The notes: generated by a model from the letters alone, not told the origin. DNA of 64,000 bases from Gigaspora rosea (GCA_003550325.1 QKWP01001747.1:12315-76314); one strand, 5' to 3'; counted from the stretch's first letter, positions 1-13,430 are shown. Numbers and translations are program-made.

Positions 1-1680
1 CCCAGCAATTTCTAAATTTTTGGGAACGCTTCTTTAGAGAAATGGGCACAAGTTTTCGCAAGTATTGCAAGTTTTTTGCAAAAGAAATTATCCAAGTAGC
101 GGTTTATCCTGATGAGAATCAGTTAAAGTCCGCTGTAGATAAATAGGTGCAGACAAATTATAAAGATCATGTAAGTTTTTGCAAGTTCTTGCAAGGTTTC
201 GCTTTATTTATTTTTTCGTTTCGTGTTTTTTGTTTTTTTGGTTTATTTTTAAAATTTTTTTTATTAATTTATTTTATTTCGGCACTTTGCGAGAACAGAA
301 CTCTTACTTTCTGGCACATTGCAAGAAAACGAACCCAGACTTTTTTGGCACTTCGCGACTTTTTTGGCATTTTGCAAGAACCTTTCGCAATTTCTGAATT
401 TGCAAGAACGCGAACTCTTTAGAGAAATGAAGATATTTTTATTTTAATTTATATATATATCTTATTTTTTATTTTATAGGTTTTTATCTATTTTTTATTT
501 TTTATTCTTTTTTATATTATAGTTAATTTTATATTTATAATATTATTATTTTGATTTTATTTAATATATATTTTTTCGTTTGTCTTAATATAATTAATAC
601 TTTAATTTTGTCAAAGTTTAATCAATTCGAATTAGTTCGAATTAGTTTAGTAATATGAATATCACAGCGATTTATCTAATATTTTATTGCATGAAAATAT
701 TTACTTTTATTAAGTTTTATGTCATAACAAAAAAAATTCCTTGCAAAATTATATTATAATTTTCGAATTTTCTAAAATAATTTGAAATGTTCATTCTGAA
801 TTATTTTAAGTTTATTCGAAAACATGCGAAATATTTTATTTTTTAGCCCTTAAATTTTTATACTTAATATTGTCTTTTAAATAATTTAATATACTGAACT
901 TTAAATTTACAGGTTTTTACTCTATAGAATTTTATATGTATTTAATTAATGCGAAACATTTCGAACTATTTTTAAAGGTTTCTATACTAATTTAATTTTA
1001 TTAGAAGATATACTTATTAACTAAATAATCATTAGATTTATCAAAGCATGGAATTATATGAACATGATCTCTGGGTACATTGAATGTACCCGGAACATGA
1101 TCATTTGTTTCAGAAGATGGCAGGTTATCAGAAATTAAATATGGAAAGTATTGATAGGATCACTTTTTTGTAGATCTACAGTACATTATTTAGAAATTAT
1201 TTAATATTATTTTGTGTTTTCGAATATTACTTAATATTTTCGCAATATTTCGAAATTTATATTTTAAAATATTTCGAAATCGAAAAATTTCGAAATTACT
1301 TTCGAAATATTTCAAAAAATATTGCATATCGCAATTTCTTTCGAAATATTTCACATATATAAATTTGCTGATGTATATTATTCGCGCAAGTAAAATCTGG
1401 TTCATATTTTTATATACCTATTGGTTATAATTTTATTGCACTATGCACTGTGGTGCATCTCTAGTTACAGGGATAAATATCAATGATGATTATTTTTTTT
1501 TTCTGTCTGATTCATTTTGGTTTTAATATCATATTAACTTTTTTTTCTTTCCTTTCTTTTAGCAGTTTAATTTTATCGTAGTTGGAGTTGTCAATATTGA
1601 GTTGTCATTACTAAAGTCATTGTAGATATTAGTTTTGCACTGTGTCGCTAGTACAAGTGGGTGTCATCATTATTTATTAT
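1..1680. other. AT-rich repetitive left edge, no gene
   Basis: No convincing coding region. Positions 5-49 and 387-428 are diverged direct copies of one segment, both ending near tttagagaaatg, and the stretch between them is rich in gcaag and ggcac motifs. At 1200-1350 the motif atttcgaaatattt recurs many times. A small hairpin at 1070-1105 has arms gggtacat and atgtaccc. The short open frames at 147-422 and 1190-1430 are low-complexity and look fortuitous. The two direct copies could be remnants of a retroelement terminal repeat, but nothing else supports that. Confidence 0.5.
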
Positions 1681-2226
1681 CTTTAATTACTGATTCTGAT
1701 AAGATCGGCACTATTTTTATATTAGAATTTGGGGTAAAATTACTATGATTTTCATTATATGGTGGAATCTGACATCCTTCGAATGAAAAATATTTTTTTT
1801 ATTAAGTTAACAGCTCATGTCGATTAATTGAAAGTTGTAGAGCTCACTGAGACGCATCTAATGGTGGTTAGATCATTCAAATCGACCTAGTATCACTGAG
1901 ATATCACTAAAAAAACGATTGGCTGGCTATATAAAATTCTATGTAAACAAACTAGAAATTTTATATAGTCAGCCAATCGTTTTTTAGCGATATCTCAGCG
2001 TACATTGGGCTGATTTAAATAATCTAACTACTATTAGATACGTCTCAGTGAGCTCTATAACTTTCAATTAATCGACATGAGCTGTTGACTTAATAAAATA
2101 ATTATTTTTTACTCAAAGAATGTCGGATTCCATCATATAATAAAAGTTTATATTGTACTTATCCCCAAAATTTACTATTGTTCCAATATGGTAATAGTGC
2201 CGATCTTATCCGGATTATCAATTAAG
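1681..2226. mobile_element. Long foldback (palindromic) element, copy 1
   Basis: The segment is one long imperfect palindrome. The left arm, about 1681-1945, reads back in reverse complement as the right arm, about 1954-2226, with a short loop near 1946-1953. The arms share landmarks such as aagatcggcacta, gagctcactgagacgc and cgattggctg. No open frame is present, so it is non-autonomous. A second element of almost identical length at 26281-26826 shares the internal motif acgcatctaatggtggttag and the terminal motif cttaattg, so these are two members of one family. No target duplication could be assigned with confidence. Confidence 0.8.
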
Positions 2227-4109
2227 TGAATTTTGCTATTCAATTTGCTTCCGGTTTCATTGGTATTTTTTCTTGTTGATTTTCCTTTGTTGTTGTATAA
2301 CTTTCTTATTTTCTTTCCATAATCATTGTTTCATACTGTTTGTTTTGATAGGTGGCTGTCGCATTATTTGGGTAAGTTAGTAAAAAAGGTACAAATTTTT
2401 TCTAAGTAAAAGTTTTTTTGACTTTAAGCTTAAATATCTTAATAACTATTTTAATAAATTTAATAAATATTTTTTTATTTTAATTCTATATAATTTCAAG
2501 ATTAAAATAAAAAATTTTTTAGCAAATTTGATCAATAGTTGTCAAGATATTTTAGTTTAAAAATTAAAAAAATTTTACTAAAAATGATTTGTCCCTTTTT
2601 TACTGACTCACCTCTATTTGTATTGCCTTTGTGATTTTTTCGTTTGATTTGCCTCTGGCGTCACTTGTTTTTTTTCTTGGGTGCTTTTTTTTTGCCTTTT
2701 CTACTTTTCTTTCACAGTTTATCTTGGTGCCTTTATCATTGGTAGGTGTCGTGTTATTTGTTGTTCGTTTTGCTTCTGGTATCAATTGTGTTTTTTCTTT
2801 AGTACTTTTTCTTGTTGCTATATAACTAACTTTTCACTTTTCTTTTAACAGCTATTGTTTTACACCGTTTGTTTTAGTGCCTCCACTATAAACAAGTATT
2901 GTGTTCTTTGTATTGCCTTTGAGTGGCTTTCATTGTTCGATTTGTGCTAGTATTTTTTTTTTTGGTCCTTTTCTTTATTATCATATAACTAACCTCACCA
3001 CTTCTCTTTCATAGCCATCGCTAGTATCAGTTTCATGCTATCATTATTCATATTGTTTTTGTGAATACTATTTTGTCGTTGTTAGAAATACTATTATCTT
3101 TGATATTGGATATTGTGAGTAGTTTGATTACGTTCCTCTTGGTGGTTTATTTTAGTACTATCATTTAAAAATATTAAAACTTATTTGGATATTTAGAATA
3201 GGGTTAAAATTAGAGTTAGGATCAGAGTTAGATGGTTAGGGTTAGTTGGTTAGATTAGATATTTAGTAAATACCTAATCTAGAGATTAGAGCCATTATTC
3301 ATTTAACCACTTGTAATCGATTATTATTTTATATGGTTAAATAAGTAACAATTTTGTAAACGATTAAAAACCATTACTTATTCACTTATTTTTAAATTTT
3401 ATATGATTAATCGTTTAATGTTCATTTAATACCTTAAACAAAATATACATGTAGTAGCAGGTAAATAGCATATATAATGATTAATAAATAGTTAAACAAT
3501 TATTATATAATTAAACTGTTAACGATTATACAATTAATAAACGATTATATACAATTAAACAAATAAGTGATTATACAATTATACAATTAATTGTATAAAT
3601 TCTAATTAGATAATGCAATTAATCGCTGGCATAATTTTTTGCAGTTCCAAACCTTAGTATTTAGTGATCATTTTAATATGTTGCACAATGATTCAAAATA
3701 TTTTTGTGTGCAACGATTTTGGATATGTAGTGATTTTTATTTTTACTTAATTTAAAGTTATATAAAAAGTATATATTATAACTATATATATTGCTATGCA
3801 ATTTGCACCATATAACTAGGAGTGCACTGCAGTACAAATGTACCAAATTTTAAAACCCAATTTTTAATTTTATTGTTTAATGAAATTCTATATAATCACA
3901 ATTTTTTTTTATATAATTTTATTATAATTGTAATTATATAATCACTACTTTTTGTATTCCGAAGATGTGACTATATGGAGGTTTGACTGTATATATATAT
4001 ATTAAAATTTATATATATAATAATACAAAATCTCCATCAATGTATCTGATAGATACCTGTATAGCATGTTTTCACGAAAAAAAGATTTGGAGCATCTAGC
4101 AAGATGTAA
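2227..4109. other. T-rich and AT-rich intergenic DNA, no gene
   Basis: 2600-3110 is T-rich with degenerate, irregularly repeated motifs of the type ggtgtcgtgttatt and ttggtggt. The reverse-complement character (caccaacgacgaa) appears at 17850-18180 and 25480-25640, so this is probably an old dispersed repeat. A short palindrome at about 3255-3285 has arms agattagatatt and aatacctaatct. 3190-3260 has degenerate ggttagggttag telomere-like motifs. 3300-3610 repeats aacgattatacaatta-type units. No supported coding sequence. Confidence 0.5.
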
Positions 4110-4907
4110 ATTATACAAACTCCTGCAAAAAAAAAAATTGAACTCAAGGCAGCAAATCTTGCCTTAGAAGAACAGATCCTTGCTATAAAAAGGAAAAAGA
4201 AGCAAAACGAAAATGTTCCTGCAGTAAAAAATGCAAGTACAGTAGCAGGTTTAATTGGAGCATCAAGAAAGAACAGATTAGAAAACCGTATAAACTGTAT
4301 AAAGAGTGTTCTTTTAATTAATAGCAGTAAAAGCATAAAACTGCGAAATACTCGAAAAAGGTATATACATGAGCTTAGAAGAGAGTTCAAAAGAACTATT
4401 TGGGTTTGTAGATGCGAGGCAGTTAACAAATGAGAGAAAAATCAGGGTATCTCAAACAAAGATAAAAGAAAGAAAATAGTAAGAAGTAGACTGTACAAGA
4501 AAGGCTCGTATAGAAAAACCCCAAGAGAAACAGAATCGAAACACAAAGCAGAGGGAAAAAAATGTTGGGACAAGCTCGAAATTCTTTTGAACGATTTAGT
4601 CCAAACTAATTCTAAACCAACTTGGTTTGGGCTTTACAGACCAGTTGTTAAACGCATCTAATGCAATCTTGACAAGACTAGCAACCACTATTCAATAACC
4701 CAAGAGAGTTTCTTCAGAAAGTTGTAGGCCCAAGGATAGGGAAAAAGTTGTTGTGGCAGATTGCACCTGGGCACTAAATAGCAGCTGGTGAGTCTTTATT
4801 GTAGAAAAAGAAGGGTTAAAGGCAGTAGTTGGAAACCTTTGTATATAATAACATGTGCATTCTTTAGTCAATAAAGGTAGGATTGCCAAAAAAAAATAAT
4901 AATAATA
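4110..4907 (+). mobile_element. 5'-truncated LINE-like fragment with (TAA)n tail
   Basis: An open plus-strand frame runs from 4110 to the stop at about 4433 and encodes a basic, lysine-rich peptide (for example ALEEQILAIKRKKK). It has no ATG start. It is followed by non-coding sequence with the motif gattgcacctgggcac (4757) and ends in ggattgccaaaaaaaaataataataata (4878-4907). Related end motifs occur at 5974-6016 and at the 3' end of the full-length LINE at 16,490, so I read this as the 3' part of a related LINE. The peptide itself is not recognised. An apparent minus-strand frame over the same bases is a shadow of this A-rich strand. Confidence 0.45.
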
Positions 4908-6605
4908 CAAAATCATATCACTCTTCCTAATAATCATCTGGACCAAATTTTCTGACAGACAAAAAGCAAAAAGTTTTTGTTGGAGCATTGCCTATACTAT
5001 TAAAAGTATAGTAGGCTAACACAGGAATACAGTTTTTACAAAGGTCAACCTATTGCTTTTTCGGGGACTCTTTTGTATATTTGATATACAAGCCAAAAGT
5101 GTCGTTTTACAAGTTAACTGGCAGAAAATAGCACCCTTGTATGAGAAATTTTAGTAGAGTTCAGTATATTTCGTAGACGAAACAACCTGTGGTAAACAAA
5201 GGGGAACAACAAAAAATGAGTTTTTCTGACTACACACTTTTTTAAATTTGTTACAAGTGGCATCTTCTATCTTTTTGGGCTTTTGAAATTTTACCAAAAG
5301 TAAGCATTCTGGTTTACTACTCCCTTCAAAAGATCGGCAGTGTTTACTCCTTTTATTTTGGGTTATATGCCTACCAAAATGGAACTACTTGTCACGAGTT
5401 AGGATTACAGTAACTGCTTACGAAGATAAACGGTAAATGACGTGTTGAGAATCTTTATGGAACTTTCTAGAAATTTCTTTCTTGTTTTTTAGGTGTCATG
5501 TTATCTTTTTTTTTATGTACATATAGTACTTTGGTAGAGTATTAACTCTATGCAGTCTATATAATTTTTAAATTAGTTTTAACAAACTATATTAATTTTG
5601 TTTTCTTTTCTTTGTTTTTCTTATCTTTTCTCATTTCATTTTAGTATATGTTTGGTTTGTTATTTTAGGTTTTGTAGTACTTCTTTTTTTTTTATTTCCC
5701 TTTTCATTTTCGTAAATCTTATTTTTCATTAGGATTTGGACCTATATGCTCCTTAACCTAGAGGCTAGATAAGGAAGATTAAGAAAAAGTTGGCAATCTT
5801 GATAGGTGGCACAATTCCTGCTAGTGACAAAAGGGCACATATCCTTAGTAAGTTAAAAATCTGAATCAAAGCAAAGAATCACTAGACAGGTCGCATCTGA
5901 ACATTAAGTTGAATAAGCTTTCTATTAGAGTAGATTGTCAAGTTGTATAAGCAGTTCTTTTATAATAAAGTCTACAGATACAAAGGACAGGATTGCTGAA
6001 TTTAAATATAATAATACAAAATGACCAATAGTTAACACGACACTCTTTCTAACAATCTCTCATACCAAATTTTTCACTAAACCCGATTTATGAAATCTTT
6101 AAAGTTAATATATTTGTACATAACAAAAGCTTTATCTAGAAGCATCTTGGATAAAGGTTTCAGATCAGATATAAGAAAACTAAAATAGAGTTGAAAAAGA
6201 TTTTCCTTTTGTATTTGGCTCTCTGGGTGGAAGCTTCGTTACTATAGAATATATAGTAGAGCAACAACTCTGAAGTTTTTTGTCAGAAGCTACAGAAGCT
6301 TAAGCAGAAGTAGACTTTTGGTCAAATTTATTATTCTCTAAAGCATAACTCTTACACTTTTTAAAATTTTGGTACTTGCAATATTTCTCTTTGGGCTTTT
6401 CGAAATTTCACCAAAAAGTGAGAAATCTAGCTTACTCCTCAAAAAATTAACAATATTTATTTTGTTCAAATTGAAAAGGCATTTACATTGCATCTACCTA
6501 ACTAGATCTAAGTTACGAATAAGTTTCAGTTATAAAATAAACAATAAATAATACATGAAGCATTTTGGAAGAAACTGACACAAAATTTCTTTCTAGAAGG
6601 TTCTT
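4750..6605. repeat. Diverged tandem direct duplication, about 1.1 kb period
   Basis: Landmarks recur in the same order at near-constant spacing. gattgcacctgggcac (4757) matches gtcgcatctgaacatt (5887). The ataataatacaaaat tails at 4896 and 6008 match. tttgggcttttgaaatttt (5274) matches tttgggcttttcgaaattt (6390). aaatttctttct recurs at 5471 and 6583. The offsets are 1112-1130 bases. The second copy contains another LINE-type 3' end (motif to tail, about 5887-6016). The simplest reading is an old tandem duplication of a retroelement 3' end plus its flank. No coding content beyond the LINE fragments. Confidence 0.6.
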
Positions 6606-7002
6606 TTAGGTACAAGATTCTCTACGGGTTTTTTATGATTTTACCCATTTATATATAATATTTAGATGAATGTAGAGTAGAAACTTATTTGTTTAGTGTA
6701 TTATATAATTTTTATAATCTAGTACAGGTTTGATAGTATAATTTTCAGTTCTAATATTGCTACTTTTGTTTTTCTATCTTTGTCTTCTTTGTTTTTTGTT
6801 TTTTGTTTTTTTGGTTATTTGTTTAGGTTGATTTAGTTTTCTCATTTTTTTTACATACTCTTTTTGTTTTTCATTTACTTTTTGTTTTTCTGTAGATATT
6901 AATATTCTACTTGGCAGCTTAGATAGGATGAATTTAAAAGTTAGTCTTTGACAGAGCTGACAAAGTTCTCTAACTCTTTAGAAGTCAGTGTTGGACTATG
7001 AC

Positions 7003-7992
7003 CAGTGTTTAAAATTCAGATCTAAAACTATATACACAGTATGCAAGAATTGAAAAGGTTTTGAGTACACAAACAACCAACCTGTTGCACATGTGTGCAT
7101 ATAAAAAAAATATTTTTATGCACATATATTTTTATCACACATGTCCTCATAATATTTGCTGCTATGAAATGTAGATTCACTCTTTAATTATATTAATATG
7201 CAAATTGTGCTATCAAATTTATAGTTCGTCCATTTAAATGTTTTAATTGGTTACCTGTACATTACAACATTTTAGATCATTCGAAATTTATAATAGTAGT
7301 TACTATGATATTTTAGAAATTTATAACATTTTTGATTCTCTACATAATTGGGATATATGACCAGTTTGTTAACTTGATTGTTGTGTACGAATATTCTATG
7401 ATTATATTATCGTAATAGTTTGTCATAGATTATTACTACATTTTTGAGACTTTTTTAAAATGAATTAATAAAAAAATCATTATTCTTATCAAACTAGAAT
7501 TTCATATGATCTTATTTATTTTATAATGGTCTCAATTCAGCATCAACTCCAATAATTAAAATAAAATTGATCTGTAATATCATACTTAGTATGTTCCTGG
7601 TTTTAGTGTGACTGCATCATGCAGCTATCCTAATTCATTTCTGTCTACTTACAAACATTTACTATCAATTATTCATATATTACTGTATTATTTATAGTAA
7701 TAGTAATAGTAATTGCTTAAATTAGAAAAGTAATAGATTTGCAAATTACAAATTACTATCATTATAACTAATATCATTAATATATATTATTAATATATTT
7801 TGTGCATTGAAATTTAAAGTTCTCTCATGCACATAATTTTTTGTGCATAAAAATTTAAAATTTTTTGTTGCATATAACTTTTTGTACATTATTTTTATAA
7901 AATTTTAAATGCATATTTCTTGTTAAAATTTTATGCGCATAAAAATATATATATGCACATGTGCATCATGTGTATGCCAATTTTAAACACTA
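7003..7992. mobile_element. hAT-like non-autonomous element, 990 bp
   Basis: Terminal inverted repeats: the left end is cagtgtttaaaatt and the right end, in reverse complement, is tagtgtttaaaatt. The flanking octamers are actatgac (6995-7002) and actatgat (7993-8000), seven of eight matching. This fits the 8-bp target duplication typical of hAT elements. Subterminal inverted motifs (tgcacatgtg, tgcacatat) lie near 7090-7120 and 7950-7970, and tgcataaaaattt recurs at 7800-7950. No transposase frame is present. Confidence 0.6.
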
Positions 7993-8000
7993 ACTATGAT

Positions 8001-8572
8001 ATATATAACCAATATGATCTATATGACTAGTCATAGATCATATAGTTATTTTGCAAGTATATATGATCTATGACATTATATGACCAATAGATCATGCAAT
8101 TATACATAATTTATGACTTTTAGTTATATAAATAACTAGTATTTTCGCAAAATAATATGCAGGGGTTTACTTGCGCATTAACTATTGCGACATTGTTGAT
8201 CGTCCACATAATTGTCAAATCTGTATCTATTGCAACATTCCAATCGTACATATGATTATTATGATATCATTATTCCTAATTAATGCAATAAATGCCAATA
8301 AATATTATAAAGGTAGATTTTTACAGAAAGGTACCTGGATTGGGTATTGTCAGATCTAGATCAAGATTTAGCCCTAGCTATATTAATATGCTAGTAATAA
8401 GTTGTACGTACATAGAATCCATATATGTGTTGCTGTATTAGATAGTATATTATTATATAAATGATATTAACTGTTTGTTATTTTTATAAATTAAAAGATT
8501 GAGAGCAATTTGTATACATTTTTTTTTAAGATTGTTTAAACATATATATAGATTATATAGATGTTATCTATT
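8001..8572. other. AT-rich spacer left of the LINE
   Basis: Contains repeated tatgatctatgac-type motifs at 8000-8080 and otherwise unremarkable AT-rich sequence. The 62-residue open frame at 8171-8359 has no recognisable features. Nothing else seen. Confidence 0.4.
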
Positions 8573-9110
8573 AAAACAGCAATTTTTTTTCCTCTTTCCG
8601 CTGATCCTCAATTTCTATACTAAAAACAAAAAACAAAAATTTCTGACAAAACACTAAGATCGATAATAGTAAACTGCACAAAAAGATAAAAGTGCTGAAC
8701 CCAAGAACAATTTTACAAACAAAGAAAACCAAATCAAGCCTAAAGACAGGCTAAAATTTTCAACAAAAACTTAGAAAACGATAGTGTATCAGCAGAAATA
8801 CAAAAAGTGGGCGTTTTACAAAAACCCTGTAGTGCAGATCACTTAGAACAAAACAACAATACGTACGTTTATAATAGGAATAAACAAACCAAATAAGGAA
8901 ACAGAGACGGAATAACGCGAAAGTACAACAAAGCAAAAGAGATAAACAAACATCAAAACAGTAAACAAAGATCAAAACAAATAAACAAACACAGTTAAAA
9001 CCTGTAAACAAAAACTGGTGACAAGCTTAGATCTATAAATAGAAAATCAGAACATCATAAAACATCTAGTACAACATAGGGGATTATTTAACCGACAGGA
9101 GGGAGAAATT

Positions 9111-10449
9111 TTGGCAACACTAAAAGAATTACAAAACTGTACTATTAGAAAGGACAGAGAGGTAGCTATCTTTCTGGGAATAACCAATCCAGAAACTGTA
9201 TATATCATTAGACAGGTAATAGAGCTATACGATTGGGAGCGATACCAAGAAGCAATTGGAAAAAAAGAAAAGGTTAAGAAAAAGCGTTTTACCCAGACCT
9301 TTTAGAAAATATCGCAAATGAAACATTTAGTAGAAAATTAGCATTAACACTGTCAGAAACTGGAACAATAGATTATGGAAATAAGGAAATCGAACAGCAA
9401 ATTTTAGCATTCCTAAATAGTATAGAAGAAGAGGATCAAAGTGAAATAGAGGAGGTAGAGAAAAATATAATTAAACACGAACCCAAACCAAAAGAAGAAG
9501 AAACGACAGAGAAAGAAGAGGGTGAGAAGAATCATAGAATAGATGAAACGACAGAAGAAGCCCAAGGTGCAGATAGTAAAATGGGGAAAGATACAGAGAA
9601 AGTTAGACAAAAAGACAAATTGGAACTTAGAAACAGAAAGTCTACTTCACGATTTGGGATCTACCAAACAGAATCTCCAAAAAACAAGTTTCGGAAATGG
9701 TCAAGAAATTTGGGCAACCAAGTGAGATTCGTATACTGCACAGCATGAATAACAAAACTAGGGCAGAAGTAGAATGGAGTATAATGGAAGAAGGTATTAA
9801 AGAAAAAATAGAAACAAATTGGGTCTTACCATTAAGAAATGGTCAGTTAGCAAGAATTACAGCTGGGAAAAGTGAAAGAATAGAGTTAGAAAAGAGACAG
9901 AGAATTCATACAAGAATCGGAAATCTCCCAAGATTTACAAAAGAAGTTCTATTATTAAGACAATTAAGAAGTATCAATGCGAAAGCAGTGCACATATTTC
10001 AAAACAAAAATGGAAACCCGAGAAGTCAAGCGGTTATCGAATTTGAGAATGAAGAAGACAGAGAAAGAGCCTTGGAAATAAAACTAAAATACTTCAACTA
10101 TTCAGTAGAATGGGAGTATTCAGTACCATATAGAAAGGACGATGATGGTGTAGCAACATCACATAGGGTAACATCAAGAAGGCCCTCAATGACACAGTAC
10201 AACCAGGTCTTACGAACAGAAAGAAAGAAACACGAGAAAAGGAAATAGCAGGAAAAAAAGGAATTGAAGAAAAAAGAGAAGGCTCCGCAAAATATAAGTG
10301 GAAGTGTGCGCATTAAGGAAGGGGCAGATCTAGAAAAACATAGATTAGAAGAATTAGCACAAAGATTAGTAGAGGAGATTAAAGATAAACTAATCTGGGA
10401 ACTCTCGAATAGCATGAAGATAGGGGCAGAGATACCACAACGCTCCTAA
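9111..10449 (+). pseudogene. LINE ORF1 remnant (nucleic-acid-binding protein)
   Basis: Three overlapping plus frames together look like one ORF1. The first begins with TTG at 9111, probably a mutated ATG, and runs to 9305. A glutamate/lysine-rich linker follows, about 9304-9740. The third is a basic region, 9697-10248, whose fold pattern (LPRFTKEVLLLRQLRSI, then QAVIEFENEEDRERAL) resembles an RRM-type ORF1 domain. A charged helical tail at 10264-10449 follows an in-frame stop. By family, ORF1 proteins bind the element's RNA in the ribonucleoprotein used for retrotransposition. Assignment is by position in the LINE and by composition. The domain call is tentative. Confidence 0.6.
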
Positions 10450-10450
10450 A

Positions 10451-11630
10451 TTGGGCGCCATAGTTGATACAAAGAACATAGCTATAGAGAGTGGGTTCAG
10501 CTCTACGGCTAAAAAACATAAAGGAAAAGAACCCAAAACTATGGAGGATATGGCGGAAAGGAGAAGGAGGTTAGAGTTCTTGAAGTTAGGAGTACATAAT
10601 ATAAATGGTATTAAGAGGAATACATATAGGTTATAGGAGTTGATTGATTTTAGTAAAGAGCACGTCTTAATGTAGTAGGGATAACAGAAACAAACGTAAG
10701 AGAAAAAGAAGCTAAAGTTATGGAAGTTCAAAGGAAGGAGTACAGGGATTACTGGTCAAGCTCAGACCAGAATAAGTATAAGGGCTCAGGCATTGGTCTC
10801 CTGGTTGATGGCGCATGGAGTAAACATATTACGAAAGTAGAAAGACCAAGTGCCTATGCACTTAAAATAAGCTTTACGGTTAAGAAAGCAGCTATTTTAT
10901 GCTGGGTCATATACATGCCCCCAAATGACAGGAGAATACAAAATAAGATACAAAGGACAAAACAAGGGATGTTTGCGTAGCTAAAAAGAATACTTCCTTT
11001 GTAATAATGAGAGATTTTAATAGAATTATGGATATAACGATGGATACAACAAACTCTTCTCTCAAGAAGCAAAAGAATTTACCATTAACAAAATGGCTAA
11101 GAAGCACAGGCTTTGTAGAAGCATTTCGCTATTGCAATCCTACTCAAAGAAAATTTACCTAGACAAATAGTACGACTAGGGCAAGAATCGACCAAATTTG
11201 GGCATCTAGTTCACTAAAATTAGGAGTAGGGAGCAGCGATATTGAAGAAATGGATCTCATAACGGGAAGTGACCACAACCTGATATGGGCAGAAATTAAT
11301 ACTTCGGAGGTATTAAAATTTACCCATAAAGTGAGAGAAAAGGCAGACTTCCCTAAAAGAAAGATATTCCTCTATAAAGAAGCTACAGAAGAAGTATGGG
11401 AGGATTACAGATTAACGTTAGAAAAAATATTAGTGAATAGAAAAAAAATAAACAATAAAACTGAGGTGGAAAAAGGTAAAGATATAGAAGATATGAACAT
11501 AGAGGAAGTAATAAATGAAGAGTGGGGAGTGATTGAAAAGCTATTTTAGAGGCAGCATCCAGGCATATTCCTTCAAAAATAATCAAACACAGACCAGAAG
11601 AAGTTACCAAGCATATCGACTGATCCCCTT
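10451..11630 (+). pseudogene. LINE ORF2 remnant: APE-type endonuclease domain
   Basis: Several frames on the plus strand retain the exonuclease-endonuclease-phosphatase motifs in order: HNINGIK (about 10,600), VVGITETN (about 10,675), YKGSGIGLLV (about 10,780), IMRDFNRI (about 11,010, where G is usual at the R), ARIDQIW (about 11,185) and GSDHNLI (about 11,265). In the family this domain nicks the target DNA strand to prime reverse transcription. The chain is broken by a stop after RNTYRL (10,634), by another at 10,978 and by frame changes, so the domain is inactive here. It lies directly upstream of the reverse transcriptase segment. Confidence 0.8.
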
Positions 11631-13430
11631 TGTTCCAGGATGTAAAGAATCTTAGAAGATTAATGAGACGGGCAAGAAAGGAATTAGGCCAAAATTTAGA
11701 TGAAATAGACAATCTTCTAATAAATGTACAGGTTCAGGATATCAATGAGAGACATGAAATTGGAGTATCACAGATAGAAGGAAAGTGGACAGAAGAATGG
11801 ATCGAACAAACCAAAGGATGGATTAAGACTCTAGAACGAAAGCTGAAGGAAGAGGAGAAAAGAAGAATAGAAAAGAACATTGTAGAGAACATAGAGAGAA
11901 GGTATAATATGATTGGGAGGAATGAGAAGATAATGCTGAATAGTATATTGAAGAGGCCATGGAGAAAGATAATAATAGACAAGGTAGTAAGAGAGGAAAA
12001 CATCCCAAATACACATGGGTCACTGATAACAGAACCAGAGCAGGTTAAAGAAGAAACAGATAAATTTTTTAAGAGACAATTTAAAAAACAGCAGCATTTG
12101 TTTGCACAACTACCAGAAGACTGGAGGAGTGAATATGCGCCAAAGGAGTGGATTAGTGAAGAGTAGTACGAAGGGATAATGTCACTGATTCAAGAAGCAG
12201 AATGGGAAGAGAACCTTAGAATTGCAAAAAAAGACACTGCTCCAGGAATGTCAGGGATCAGTTACACTATGATACAAAAAGCAGGGCCCAAAGCAACGAA
12301 AAGATTCTTGAAGCTAATGAACCTGGTGTTAAAGCATAGCATCTTTCCAAGGAGATGGAAAGTGAGTCAAATATTCCCGATTCCCAAAATGTCTAAGTGG
12401 GATTTTTCCTTAGCAAGTACGAGACCAATAATGTTACTAGAAACATTTCGAAAAAATTTAATATGGATAGTTCAAAAAAGGTTCAGTAGAGTGTTTCTAG
12501 AGCACAATATACTTCGGGGTCTTAATTTTGCGGGCTTACCGGGTGAAAGTACAGGGCCCCAATTTATACTTTAAGTAATATCCTGGAAGAAGCTAAAGAA
12601 GAGAGAAAAGAACTATGGATATTACTACAGGATATTAAGAAGGCCTTCGATTCGGTCCCTCTAGAAAGTATTAGACAGGCGTGTACAAGAATTAAGATTC
12701 TCCAAAAAGCCACAAATTTTTTGCTAGAGATATTTAGTAAAAGAAGGGTTAGAGTTATCACGAAGTTCGGCTTGTTAAAAGGTTTTCAAGCGGAGGATGG
12801 GATCGACCAAGGGGAGGTGATTTCACCCCTTGTATGGAGAATAATTTACGATCCGTTGTTGTGCAGAATACAAGCTCTATAGAAAGGGTATAGCATGGAC
12901 ATACGAAAACCTTCCGAGTTTTTAATGCCGTTTGGAAAAGAAAGAGGTCTTAATATAAGCTGCCTAGCATTTGCAGATAATACAATATTCATAGCGAGCA
13001 CACAAAGTGATTTGCAAGATATACTAGACAAAGCAAATGAGTTCTATTGTATAAATGATATAGATATAAACCCAAAGAAATCAGAGATGATTGTAGTAAA
13101 TTCGAGGGTGACACTGAACCAACAAATAGTAAAGTTAGGAAGAGAAAGAGCAGAGGTCAGGGCATTAGAAGCAGAGAAGGCAGCTCGCTTTCTTGGAGTT
13201 TGGATTACAGCAAAAGACATTTATAAGCAGTGTGTAAACAAACTCAAGAGAGAAATATTCATATTTACAAGCCTGGTTAAAAATAAACAAATATCGATAG
13301 GCCAGATGAAATACCTAAATATAAGGTACTGCTACCACAGTTGGAGTATAGAGCGCTAATCTGTCTCCTAGATAAAAGAACATATGACAAAGTTCATCAA
13401 CCAGTTCTTAGATTAGCTAAGTGAAAAGCA
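11630..13430 (+). pseudogene. LINE ORF2 remnant: reverse transcriptase domain
   Basis: Recognisable reverse transcriptase blocks occur in order: PGMSGISYTMIQKAG (about 12,245), STRPIMLLETFRK (about 12,415), DIKKAFDSVP (about 12,630), the GEVISPLVWRIIYD block (about 12,815) and the catalytic block LAFADNTIF (about 12,963). The active site reads FADN where FADD is expected, because codon 12979-12981 is AAT, so the second catalytic aspartate is lost. The reading frame also breaks near 12,163, 12,574 and 12,880. In intact relatives this domain copies element RNA into DNA at the nicked target. Confidence 0.85.

Noticed and set aside
1..430. LTR retrotransposon at the left edge
   Set aside because: Only a 45-base diverged direct repeat is visible. 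No primer-binding site, gag or pol sequence supports it.
4037..4429. 130-residue minus frame
   Set aside because: It is the T-rich complement of a better plus-strand lysine-rich LINE-like frame and looks like no protein family.
8760..9011. Minus frame rich in C, F and L
   Set aside because: It lies in the 5' region of the plus-strand LINE, and its composition is just the complement of an A-rich strand.
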